DNA of 5,772 nucleotides, from assembly GCA_000432255.1 (NCBI GenBank), contig HF989895.1:1-5772 (forward strand), written 5' to 3'. The stretch comes from Acholeplasma sp. CAG:878 (GTDB taxonomy: Bacteria > Bacillota_I > Bacilli_A > RF39 > UBA660). Positions 1-5,756 of the stretch are shown here, piece by piece; the stretch's first letter is position 1; the number at the start of each line of letters is the position of its first letter. The notes under the pieces were generated by a model. It had not been told where the DNA came from and made no database searches. It saw only the letters and a program-made list of their open reading frames with translations. Position numbers and translations under genes: made by a program.

Positions 1-26
1 TAGATAAGTGGTGCGGTTGAAATTAC

Positions 27-55
27 AAAAAAGAAAGCAAAAATATTTTTGCTTT
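27..55 (-). terminator. Rho-independent terminator of the transporter gene
   Basis: A perfect inverted repeat spans 34-55 (arms AAAGCAAAAAT and ATTTTTGCTTT). On the minus strand it is followed directly by CTTTTTT (33-27). The last two bases of the transporter's TAA stop (54-56) lie inside the stem. The stem is AT-rich with only one GC pair of steps, so strength is moderate. The plus strand has no T run after the hairpin, so it should act in one direction only. Positions 1-26 beyond it hold nothing I can support. Confidence 0.75.
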
Positions 56-1451
56 AAATAAATATAAACATTATAACACAAGTTATTATAATAACTAATA
101 ATATAGCTAGTAAATATTTCCAAATATATTTAAACCATTCTTTATATGAAATATTTAAAAATGCTAGACCGCCAATTAAGTAAACACTTGTTGGCGCTAA
201 TAACATTACAAATCCATAAACTGATTGTAACACAATACCAACTGTTGGAAGTAACGTAGAATCGTAACTTGTAAATAGCGATGCATTATAACCAATTAAA
301 TTAGTAAAATCATTATAGAATAAACTTAATATTGCGCTTTTTGACATTAAAGCCGCAGCATTGTTTTGTGATAAACTATTAACTATAGTATTAACAAAGT
401 TACCACTTCCATTATAATATATAAAAGCATATAAAATACATGACAAAGTAGCATAAATAGCTGGTTTAATCATTTCTTTAGAACCATTTATAAAAGCTTC
501 GAATAATTCACTAAATTTAATGCGGTAAGTAAAACCTAAAATTAATGATGCTACAGCTATAATTATAACTAAATCATAAATTGTAATGTATCCTATACCT
601 TGACTACTACCAATTATATTTCCAAATAATGTATAGCCATTAATACTAAATTGATGAATACTTTTGTATAAATTGTCAAAAGTTTCGATTCCAAAAGATA
701 TTCTCCAATTATACATAAACAATATAGAAACCAAAAGCATAACAACACTTATTATAATAAGTGGTAGACTTTTTCTTGTACCATTTATATTTTGATATAA
801 TGGAATTTCTTCATTTTTTGTTTTTTGTTTAGTTTTTTTATTTTCTTCTTTTGGTATTCCTTTTTTTATTACATACATAATAAGTAAGAAAGTAACCATT
901 ACAAGTAATATTATTTTTGTGTATAATTCATAACTTGAACTTAATTCAAAATAATATTTGATTTGAGCATTAATAACTCCATAAGTTGTTCCAATTGTTC
1001 CTACTAAAATTGAGCCTACCGTTGCAGCAAAAGCTGAAATTTTATTAAAGCCTTGTTTTAATAATATTGCAACTAAAAATGGAACTGTAATAAATAATAT
1101 TGGCGTTAAATTAGTCAATGAAGACAATAGTGAAAGTAAAATAATTGTAATTATAACAAATTTTTTAGGTTTTACTTTATTCGCTACATTCGAAACTAAT
1201 TCACTATATGCTCCTGTTTTGTTTAAAACACCATAAAATCCCCCTATTGCTAAAAATAGTAACCCATACATAAAAAATGACACTAGGGTAATGATTGGTA
1301 ATAGACTTAAATCGTATAAACCAACTGGAACAGTTTTTGATAAACTTGTTATAGTACCACTAGATAAACTTGAAGCACTAATAATCCAACTTAAAATACA
1401 AACTAAAAGAAATGAAATACCAATCGTTTTAAGTAAACTATATTTTTTCAT
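54..1451 (-). CDS. YfcC-like / AbgT-DcuC superfamily membrane transporter
   Basis: Integral membrane protein of 465 residues with roughly 11 to 12 hydrophobic segments. The first is at about residues 7-25 and the last, ending at the C terminus, at about 439-465. A Lys/Glu-rich loop, probably cytoplasmic, at about 196-216 splits the protein into two halves. A GGFYGVLNKTGAY stretch (about 70-82) and a late LLAPTSVYLIGGLAF stretch (about 417-431) resemble YfcC-type carriers of the ion-transporter superfamily that includes AbgT and DcuC. Such carriers are annotated as taking up or exchanging organic anions, amino acids or short peptides, but the substrate cannot be read here. I chose the ATG at 1449-1451 because GGAGG (1457-1461) lies 5 nt upstream. 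The in-frame TTG at 1461-1463 overlaps that ribosome binding site and is unlikely to be used. It is transcribed divergently from the radical SAM gene and ends in its own terminator. Membrane transporter: near certain. YfcC-like family: moderately sure. Confidence 0.75.
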   Translation of the reverse strand: MKKYSLLKTIGISFLLVCILSWIISASSLSSGTITSLSKTVPVGLYDLSLLPIITLVSFFMYGLLFLAIGGFYGVLNKTGAYSELVSNVANKVKPKKFVIITIILLSLLSSLTNLTPILFITVPFLVAILLKQGFNKISAFAATVGSILVGTIGTTYGVINAQIKYYFELSSSYELYTKIILLVMVTFLLIMYVIKKGIPKEENKKTKQKTKNEEIPLYQNINGTRKSLPLIIISVVMLLVSILFMYNWRISFGIETFDNLYKSIHQFSINGYTLFGNIIGSSQGIGYITIYDLVIIIAVASLILGFTYRIKFSELFEAFINGSKEMIKPAIYATLSCILYAFIYYNGSGNFVNTIVNSLSQNNAAALMSKSAILSLFYNDFTNLIGYNASLFTSYDSTLLPTVGIVLQSVYGFVMLLAPTSVYLIGGLAFLNISYKEWFKYIWKYLLAILLVIIITCVIMFIFI

Positions 1452-1456
1452 AAATA

Positions 1457-1476
1457 CCTCCAATGTAATTATATCA
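1457..1476 (-). promoter_or_regulatory. Promoter and ribosome binding site of the transporter gene, very short leader
   Basis: On the minus strand TGATATAAT (1476-1468) is an extended -10 element. The -35 is poor: TTTTAA-like sequence about 17 nt upstream, near 1491-1496. The expected transcription start, about 7 nt past the -10, is near 1461. That is exactly the first G of GGAGG (1461-1457), giving a leader of only about 10 nt made almost entirely of the ribosome binding site. The start point is inferred from promoter geometry. Confidence 0.6.
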
Positions 1477-1534
1477 AAATATTGTATGTTTTAAAATATT
1501 TTTTAGAATTTTAACCAAATTTTCACATTTGTTA

Positions 1535-1563
1535 TTTACAGTATTTAAACAAATTGTTATAAT
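1535..1563 (+). promoter_or_regulatory. Near-consensus promoter of the radical SAM gene, predicted leaderless
   Basis: TTTACA (1535-1540), a 17-nt spacer, then TGTTATAAT (1555-1563), which is a perfect -10 with the extended TGn element. The ATG of the gene is at 1570-1572, only 6 nt after the -10, so the expected transcription start coincides with the initiation codon. The bases between the -10 and the ATG (GTTTCT) contain no Shine-Dalgarno sequence, which agrees with a leaderless mRNA. Confidence 0.8.
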
Positions 1564-1569
1564 GTTTCT

Positions 1570-2496
1570 ATGAAAAAGTTTAAGTATAGTAATTCAAATA
1601 AAAGATATCACACTCTAGATTATTTTTATAAAAATAAATTCAATTCTAAAGTTTGTAAAGTAAGTTTAAATGCTGGTTTTTCTTGCCCTCATTTAGATAG
1701 TGGTGGGTGTATATACTGTTCTAAAACAGGTAGTGGGGAATTTGGTGGGGATGTTAATTTAGATTTAATAACTCAGTTTAATACCATTAAAAATATGTTA
1801 TCTAAAAAATGGAAAAATGTTAAATATATAGGTTATTTTCAAGCAAGAACTAACACTTTAGCGCCTGTTTCTGTTTTAAAAGAAAAATATGAAACTATTT
1901 TAAATTTGGATAATGTAGTTGGACTTTCTATTGCAACTAGGCCTGATAGTATAAGTTTAGAATGTTTAGATTATTTAGAAGAATTAAATAAAAAAACTTA
2001 TTTAACTGTTGAACTTGGTCTTCAAACAATTCATGAAGAAACATCTATTTTAATTAATAGAAGACACTCTTTAGAATGTTTTAATGATATGGTTAAAAAA
2101 CTTAGAGAAAGAAAGATTGATGTTGTAGTTCATATTATAAATGGACTTCCATATGAAACAAAAGAAATGATGTTAGAAACAGTAAAATACTTAAATAAAC
2201 TAGATATTCAAGGTATTAAAATTCATATGCTAAGTATTTTAAAAGATACAAAATTAGAGGAACTTTATAATAAGAAACCATTTAAATTATTAACAAAAGA
2301 TGAATATATTGAAATTGTTTGTGAACAATTAACATATCTAGATGAAAAAATTGTAATTCACAGATTAACTGGTGATCCTAGTATAGAAGATTTAATCGCA
2401 CCTTCATGGTTACCAAAAAAAATTGATGTTTTAAATGGAATTGATAAATATATGAGTAAACACGATTTAATTCAAGGTGAAAAAATAGCAAAATAG
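1570..2496 (+). CDS. ytqA: YtqA/YhcC-type (TIGR01212) radical SAM protein, probable tRNA-modifying MnmL
   Basis: Cytoplasmic radical SAM enzyme of 308 residues, the usual length for TIGR01212. The [4Fe-4S] ligands are C39, C47 and C50 in GFSC-x7-C-IYC, a longer first gap than the classic CxxxCxxC but typical of this Elp3-like subgroup. Further family landmarks are YFQARTNTLAPV (89-100), GLSIATRPDSI (118-128), VELGLQTIHEET (147-158), NGLPYET (191-197), GIKIHMLSILKDTKLEELY (215-233) and VIHRLTGDPSIEDLIAPSW (262-280). In Bacillus subtilis and Streptococcus mutans the YtqA subgroup, renamed MnmL, acts in converting cmnm5s2U towards mnm5s2U in the wobble position of tRNAs and is encoded next to the methylase MnmM (YtqB). 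Here no mnmM follows; a terminator does. The ATG at 1570 is supported because family conservation starts at about residue 11 and no other early start exists, although there is no ribosome binding site. Family: very sure. MnmL rather than a YhcC-like function: likely, by lineage. Confidence 0.9.
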   Translation: MKKFKYSNSNKRYHTLDYFYKNKFNSKVCKVSLNAGFSCPHLDSGGCIYCSKTGSGEFGGDVNLDLITQFNTIKNMLSKKWKNVKYIGYFQARTNTLAPVSVLKEKYETILNLDNVVGLSIATRPDSISLECLDYLEELNKKTYLTVELGLQTIHEETSILINRRHSLECFNDMVKKLRERKIDVVVHIINGLPYETKEMMLETVKYLNKLDIQGIKIHMLSILKDTKLEELYNKKPFKLLTKDEYIEIVCEQLTYLDEKIVIHRLTGDPSIEDLIAPSWLPKKIDVLNGIDKYMSKHDLIQGEKIAK

Positions 2497-2517
2497 TTAA
2501 TTTTTACTATTTTTTTT
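2490..2517 (+). terminator. Weak Rho-independent terminator after the radical SAM gene
   Basis: Arms AAAATAGT (2490-2497) and ACTATTTT (2506-2513) form an 8-bp AT-rich stem with an 8-nt loop, followed by further T residues to 2517. The TAG stop codon of the radical SAM gene (2494-2496) sits inside the left arm. The low GC content makes it weak, but the position directly at the gene end fits. Confidence 0.55.
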
Positions 2518-2537
2518 AATTTGTTTTTAAAATAATT

Positions 2538-2554
2538 CAGATTTTATAAATCTG
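2538..2554. other. Short perfect hairpin in the intergenic region
   Basis: CAGATTT (2538-2544) and AAATCTG (2548-2554) pair perfectly around a 3-nt loop. The next bases on the plus strand are CTTAACAGTTTTT, so the T run starts 8 nt after the stem, too far for a standard terminator. It could be a backup terminator or a processing site. No function is shown by sequence. Confidence 0.4.
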
Positions 2555-2555
2555 C

Positions 2556-2583
2556 TTAACAGTTTTTCTATATTGGTTATAAT
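2556..2583 (+). promoter_or_regulatory. Candidate upstream promoter of the small ORF
   Basis: TTAACA (2556-2561), a 16-nt spacer and TATAAT (2578-2583): five of six and six of six matches to the sigma-A consensus. Transcription would begin near 2590 and give a leader of about 73 nt before the ATT codon of the small ORF. In such AT-rich DNA a chance match is possible. Confidence 0.4.
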
Positions 2584-2612
2584 TTTATTATCAAATTATA
2601 TAAATTAGTAAT

Positions 2613-2641
2613 TTGTGATTTGTTAATTATTAATTTATAAT
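2613..2641 (+). promoter_or_regulatory. Candidate proximal promoter of the small ORF
   Basis: TTGTGA (2613-2618), a 17-nt spacer and TATAAT (2636-2641). The expected start point is near 2648, at the first base of AAAGGAG (2648-2654), so the leader would be about 15 nt and begin with the ribosome binding site. The same compact geometry is predicted for the transporter and HerA genes, which supports this promoter over the upstream one. Confidence 0.5.
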
Positions 2642-2662
2642 GTATATAAAGGAGATGATAGT

Positions 2663-2890
2663 ATTAAAAATTATGTTAATAACTCAAATATAAGTTTATC
2701 TGGAACTGAATTATTTGATGAAATTTTTGAAGCGTTTAAACAAGGAATAATTATGGGAACTGAAGAAACAAATTACAAATTGGTTAAAAAGTTATATGAT
2801 TTAGATATTAATTTAGATTTAATATCTGATTTAACTGATATACCAATCGATACTATTGCTTGTCTAGTAGCAGAAAAGGACTTAAATTAA
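2663..2890 (+). CDS. Small protein resembling the C-terminal tail of Rpn-family nucleases, ATT start
   Basis: Open frame of 75 residues beginning at ATT (2663-2665), 8 nt after AAAGGAG (2648-2654). No ATG, GTG or TTG lies near this site in frame, so either ATT is used as an unusual start or translation begins at the in-frame ATG at 2753, which has its own AAGGA (2742-2746) 6 nt upstream and would give 45 residues. The protein is acidic and helical in appearance: an N-terminal Asn/Ser-rich stretch, an amphipathic helix (about 15-30, ELFDEIFEAFKQGI), then KLVKKLYDLDINLDLISDL (39-57) and IPIDTIACL (60-68). The last part reads like the tail of Rpn/PDDEXK-type transposase nucleases, where a pattern such as LL-x-G-x-I-x-x-I-S-x-x-T-G-L-S-I-E-E-I is common. 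The nuclease core is absent, so this is either a remnant or a standalone regulatory domain. The next gene on the opposite strand overlaps its stop. It is too short for certainty; the homology is from memory. Confidence 0.5.
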   Translation: MKNYVNNSNISLSGTELFDEIFEAFKQGIIMGTEETNYKLVKKLYDLDINLDLISDLTDIPIDTIACLVAEKDLN

Positions 2891-2899
2891 GTCCTTTTT
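2874..2899. terminator. Bidirectional terminator shared by the convergent small ORF and HerA gene
   Basis: AAAAGGACTT (2874-2883) pairs perfectly with AAGTCCTTTT (2889-2898), and the AAATT loop can pair further. T runs flank it on both strands (2895-2899 on plus, 2877-2874 on minus), so it can stop transcription from both sides. Both stop codons, TAA at 2888-2890 on plus and TAA at 2889-2887 on minus, lie in its loop and stem edge. Confidence 0.85.
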
Positions 2900-4659
2900 A
2901 TAAACCAAACGCCACTTATATCACAACTACTACTTGAAGGTGCTGGGTTTGGCATTTCCATCTTAATAAATACTGGAACTTTAAATCCATTACCAAATGC
3001 AATACAATTTCCTGGTTGAAGTATTCTTAATTGTTTAATAATTTCATTGGTAATATTTGGTACCATTTTTCTTATATATTCAACATCAATTGGATGTAGC
3101 ATTTTAAAAATTAAGAAATTATTACATTGTGATAATGAAGTTTCTGATAATTCACTAGGTCTTTGTGAAATTAATCCTAATATAACACCATATTTACGTC
3201 CCTCTTTAGTAATACGGTCAAATATATTATAACCAAGTAATTCATAGTCGTTATCATTTTGAACATAACGATGGGCTTCTTCAAGAATTATATGGAATGG
3301 TAGTGTTCCCCTATTTTCATTTTCTTTAGCAAAGTTAAATAACATTTTCGAATAAATTTTAGTTACAACTTTTGCAAATCTATCATCAACATAGTTAATG
3401 TTAAAATTGATTATTTGAGCCTTATGACCATTTGTAGCAGTTAATAGTTCTTTAATGTATTGCTCTTTTGTCATGTATTTGTTGCAATCAAAATAAACTT
3501 TATAGTTTCCATTAACTAGAGATTGTAAACGAACTTTTAAAACGTTACTTTCCTCATACACTCTATCATTGTTAAGGACACCTTCACTTATTAAAGCAAA
3601 TTCGAATGCACTTTTTAAATCATCTAAATTATATTTTATATCTCCATTGTTGTAATTCATCTTTAAATCATCTTCTAAGAATGTTTGCATAAAATTAGTT
3701 AATAATTCCATTTCTCTTATTTTACCAGTCGCATCAATTAATAAACATTGCTTTAGTGGTCTTGTATAACCTGGTTGGATAATTGGTGTTTCTAGATTTA
3801 GTTGTGATGTGTTATAAAATGATAAAACAGAGAAAACTTGGTCTCTTATTTGCGCTGGTGGATTTCCACTAGCAAATATATCTAATATTGCTCTTGCAAT
3901 GATGTCATTTTTATATTTGATGACATCTTCACCTTCTCTTGCAAAAATGTTAACTAATTTTATTGCTTTTTCGATGATTGGAAGTTGTGATGGCCTATCT
4001 GCCCCTAATAATAGTGCTATATCATCGACATCTAATAACCATAATGGAATTTTTAAAACATCTGTATCACTAAAATTAGTATTAGTTGTATATGCTTTAA
4101 AACTAATATCTGGATTAATTTTATCGATATCTTTAAAAGCACTATGATATTCACCATAAGCATCAAATATAAATAAACTTGCTTTATAAGGAACATATTG
4201 CCTTTTATCAAATATATTTTGAATTATTCTAGCAACACCACACGATTTACCACTACCAGTAGAACCTAAAATCGCAAAGTGATTACTAAAAAATCTATTT
4301 ATATTTACACCTATTTTTACTCCTTCATAAATAGGACTAACTCCTAAATATAAATCTTGATTTTCCTTATAATTTTCAACACCTATAATCATAGGTATTT
4401 TTTCTTTAGAAATAAGTTTTACAGTTGAACTAAATGCGGGTTTTACTATAACACCAAAAACAAAATTATTGTTAATTATTTCTCCTAATAAATTAATATA
4501 AGCAATCCCCTCTTTTATATTAATTATCTCACCAACTATTTTTCTATTTCCTTCTTCCATTACAACATGGATATTGATTAAATTGTTAAAGTTTTCTACA
4601 TCAATTGCTAACTTTAACAAAACTTGATTTTCTTCGATTCCAATAATCGTACCTAACAT
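2887..4659 (-). CDS. HerA-type (DUF87) hexameric DNA-translocase ATPase
   Basis: Protein of 590 residues of the HerA/FtsK-like P-loop ATPase class. An N-terminal beta-rich segment (about 1-75) looks like the HAS barrel. Next come Walker A GSTGSGKS (132-139, catalytic K138), a FIFDAYGEY strand (163-171), a helical insertion (about 215-400), Walker B FHIILEEAH (455-463, acidic E460/E461), the DRITKEGRKYGV segment carrying the probable arginine finger (R482 or R488), and the sensor-like LISQRPSELSETSLSQCN (496-513). HerA proteins form hexameric rings that move DNA. They work with the nuclease NurA in end resection, or with SIR2, DUF4297 or other effectors in phage defence. No such partner is visible here: downstream is the convergent small ORF, upstream an insertion sequence. 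The ATG at 4657-4659 has AGGAGG (4670-4665) 5 nt upstream. All catalytic motifs seem intact, so it is probably active. The Pro/Ser-rich C terminus (569-578) precedes a short tail encoded in the terminator. Family: very sure. Cellular role: unknown. Confidence 0.92.
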   Translation of the reverse strand: MLGTIIGIEENQVLLKLAIDVENFNNLINIHVVMEEGNRKIVGEIINIKEGIAYINLLGEIINNNFVFGVIVKPAFSSTVKLISKEKIPMIIGVENYKENQDLYLGVSPIYEGVKIGVNINRFFSNHFAILGSTGSGKSCGVARIIQNIFDKRQYVPYKASLFIFDAYGEYHSAFKDIDKINPDISFKAYTTNTNFSDTDVLKIPLWLLDVDDIALLLGADRPSQLPIIEKAIKLVNIFAREGEDVIKYKNDIIARAILDIFASGNPPAQIRDQVFSVLSFYNTSQLNLETPIIQPGYTRPLKQCLLIDATGKIREMELLTNFMQTFLEDDLKMNYNNGDIKYNLDDLKSAFEFALISEGVLNNDRVYEESNVLKVRLQSLVNGNYKVYFDCNKYMTKEQYIKELLTATNGHKAQIINFNINYVDDRFAKVVTKIYSKMLFNFAKENENRGTLPFHIILEEAHRYVQNDNDYELLGYNIFDRITKEGRKYGVILGLISQRPSELSETSLSQCNNFLIFKMLHPIDVEYIRKMVPNITNEIIKQLRILQPGNCIAFGNGFKVPVFIKMEMPNPAPSSSSCDISGVWFIKRT

Positions 4660-4664
4660 AAAAT

Positions 4665-4711
4665 CCTCCTCGCACTATTTTAATTATACCCTTTTTTTTA
4701 TAAAATGAAAA
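4665..4711 (-). promoter_or_regulatory. Promoter and ribosome binding site of the HerA gene
   Basis: On the minus strand TTTTCA (4711-4706), a 17-nt spacer and a perfect TATAAT (4688-4683), then AGGAGG (4670-4665) 5 nt before the ATG. The expected start point near 4676 gives a leader of about 17 nt. This makes HerA the first and probably only gene of its transcript. Confidence 0.7.
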
Positions 4712-4793
4712 GTCTTTTATGAAATAAAAAAAATAAGTTTTGTAATGATACAATTGATGTGAAACAAATCTATATAAAAAAAGTGATTCAAGT

Positions 4794-5748
4794 TGTATAA
4801 TTAAGTTGACCAAAACAAATTATATCGAAAGGACTTGAACCACTATGAATATTATATATGAAAATAAAAGAAAAAGCGAGAGTTATTTACCTCATGAATT
4901 AAATACTAGATATTATGCTGTATTATCTTATAGAAATGGTAATAAAGCAACCTATGTCTGTCGAAAATATCATATATCAAAATCTTCCCTTTCTAGATGG
5001 AATAGAAAATTTGATGGAACTAGGGATTCTCTAATTGATAAATCACACAAACCTTTATCTCCTCATCCTAATTCTCATACAAAGTTAGAACTAAAATGGA
5101 TAAATAATTATATTAGAAGAAATCCACATATTACTTTGTGTGAATTATGGTATAAATTAAAATTAAATAAAGGTTATACTAGGCATCCCGTGAGTTTATA
5201 TAGAGTTTTAAAACGAATTGGTTATTATAATAAAATTAACATTAAAGCTACTTCTAAATATGTTCCTAAAAAATATAATACTCCTAAAGAAATTGGTAAA
5301 AAGTGGCAAATAGATGTTAAGTTTGTTCCTAAAGAATGCAAGGCTAAAAATTTACCTTTTGATAAAAAGTACTATCAATATACTTGTATTGATGAAGCTT
5401 CTAGAGAAAGATTTATATATCATTATGAAGAACATACACCATCAAACACTGTTGATTTTGTTTATAGATGTTTCTTATTCTATGGATATAGACCAGAAGA
5501 AATTCAAACTGATAATGGTACTGAATTTACTTGGAATCAAGAAAAAATGAAAACTATTCATCCTCTTCAACTACTTTGTATAAAAGAAAATATATACCAT
5601 CATAAAATAAGACCTAGAACACCTAGACATAATGGCAAGGTTGAACGTTCTCATAGAAATGATAATGAAATATTTTATAGTTATTTAAAATTTTACTCTT
5701 TAGAAAATTTAAGATATCAGGCTAAATTGTATTTAAAAAAATCTAATA
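4794..5748 (+). mobile_element. Truncated IS481-like insertion sequence
   Basis: Remnant of an IS481-like element covering its left side and most of the transposase. The left boundary is approximate: the first TGT before the leader is at 4794, but no matching right-hand repeat remains to confirm it. The right boundary is where the next element begins. It sits upstream of the HerA gene, in opposite orientation, and leaves the HerA promoter intact. Confidence 0.6.
4796..4833 (+). promoter_or_regulatory. Transposase leader: possible -10, inverted repeat and ribosome binding site
   Basis: TATAAT (4796-4801) could be a -10 for the transposase, but no good -35 stands 16-18 nt upstream. The same bases begin an AT-only inverted repeat, TATAATT (4796-4802) with AATTATA (4818-4824), around a 15-nt loop. 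AAAGGA (4828-4833) lies 11 nt before the ATG at 4845, slightly far for a ribosome binding site. The left end of the insertion sequence should lie in or just before this stretch (a TGT occurs at 4794-4796), but without its right end the terminal repeat cannot be verified. Confidence 0.3.
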
Positions 5749-5756
5749 TGAACTGA
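4845..5756 (+). CDS. IS481-like DDE transposase, C-terminus lost to a second insertion
   Basis: Single-ORF transposase, 303 residues as read. A helix-turn-helix DNA-binding region (about 20-58, including KYHISKSSLSRW) is followed by the linker DGTRDSLIDKSHKP (57-70) and a second helical region, RNPHITLCELWYKL (92-105). An rve/integrase-fold catalytic core follows with D157 (WQIDVKF), D223 (IQTDNGTEF) and E267 (RHNGKVERSHRND). This one-frame HTH-plus-DDE layout is typical of IS481, not of two-frame IS3 elements. Relatives normally continue some 30-50 residues beyond the point reached here, with an RPM-containing segment near the end. In this copy the reading breaks after LYLKKSN (residue 301) and the last codons, ATG AAC TGA, are formed by incoming sequence at 5749. 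The catalytic triad remains, but loss of the tail and of the right end should leave the element unable to move by itself. Confidence 0.85.
   Translation: MNIIYENKRKSESYLPHELNTRYYAVLSYRNGNKATYVCRKYHISKSSLSRWNRKFDGTRDSLIDKSHKPLSPHPNSHTKLELKWINNYIRRNPHITLCELWYKLKLNKGYTRHPVSLYRVLKRIGYYNKINIKATSKYVPKKYNTPKEIGKKWQIDVKFVPKECKAKNLPFDKKYYQYTCIDEASRERFIYHYEEHTPSNTVDFVYRCFLFYGYRPEEIQTDNGTEFTWNQEKMKTIHPLQLLCIKENIYHHKIRPRTPRHNGKVERSHRNDNEIFYSYLKFYSLENLRYQAKLYLKKSNMN

Noticed and set aside
1..57. Possible end of a plus-strand gene at the left edge.
   Set aside because: The frame that is open from 4 to 54 follows a stop at 1-3, and the other frames give only a few codons. The region is explained by the transporter's terminator.
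1461..1463. TTG as start of the transporter, adding four residues (MEVF).
   Set aside because: This TTG overlaps the GGAGG ribosome binding site that correctly serves the ATG at 1449-1451.
1291..1494. Plus-strand open frame of 67 codons.
   Set aside because: It lies antisense to the transporter's N-terminal coding region and the divergent promoter, with no ribosome binding site or family features.
2655..2693. ATG at 2655 as the start of a 12-codon peptide, or as the true start of the small ORF after a frameshift.
   Set aside because: The ATG directly abuts AAAGGAG with no spacing and its frame closes at 2691-2693. Nothing shows that a base has been gained or lost.
3047..3232. Plus-strand open frame of 61 codons.
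   Set aside because: It is antisense to the conserved C-terminal ATPase motifs of HerA and has no supporting signals.
3899..4147. Plus-strand open frame of 82 codons.
   Set aside because: It is fully antisense within the HerA gene, and its composition follows from the HerA codons.
4601..4813. Minus-strand open frame of 70 codons that overlaps the start of HerA.
   Set aside because: It runs across the HerA promoter and ribosome binding site in another frame and has no ribosome binding site of its own or protein-like composition.
4828..4836. AAAGGACTT, also present at 2875-2883, as a possible repeat or attachment site.
   Set aside because: One copy is a ribosome binding site region and the other a terminator arm. 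The match is nine bases, flanks differ, and chance is a sufficient explanation.
5314..5550. Plus-strand open frame of 78 codons inside the transposase.
   Set aside because: It is a shadow frame of the DDE core. IS481-like elements use one frame, so no frameshifted second ORF is expected.
5754..5756. TGA read as tryptophan (Mycoplasma code), with the transposase continuing past the window.
   Set aside because: All tryptophans checked in the four long genes are TGG and no gene contains an in-frame TGA. The frame beyond is IS-end sequence, not transposase-like.
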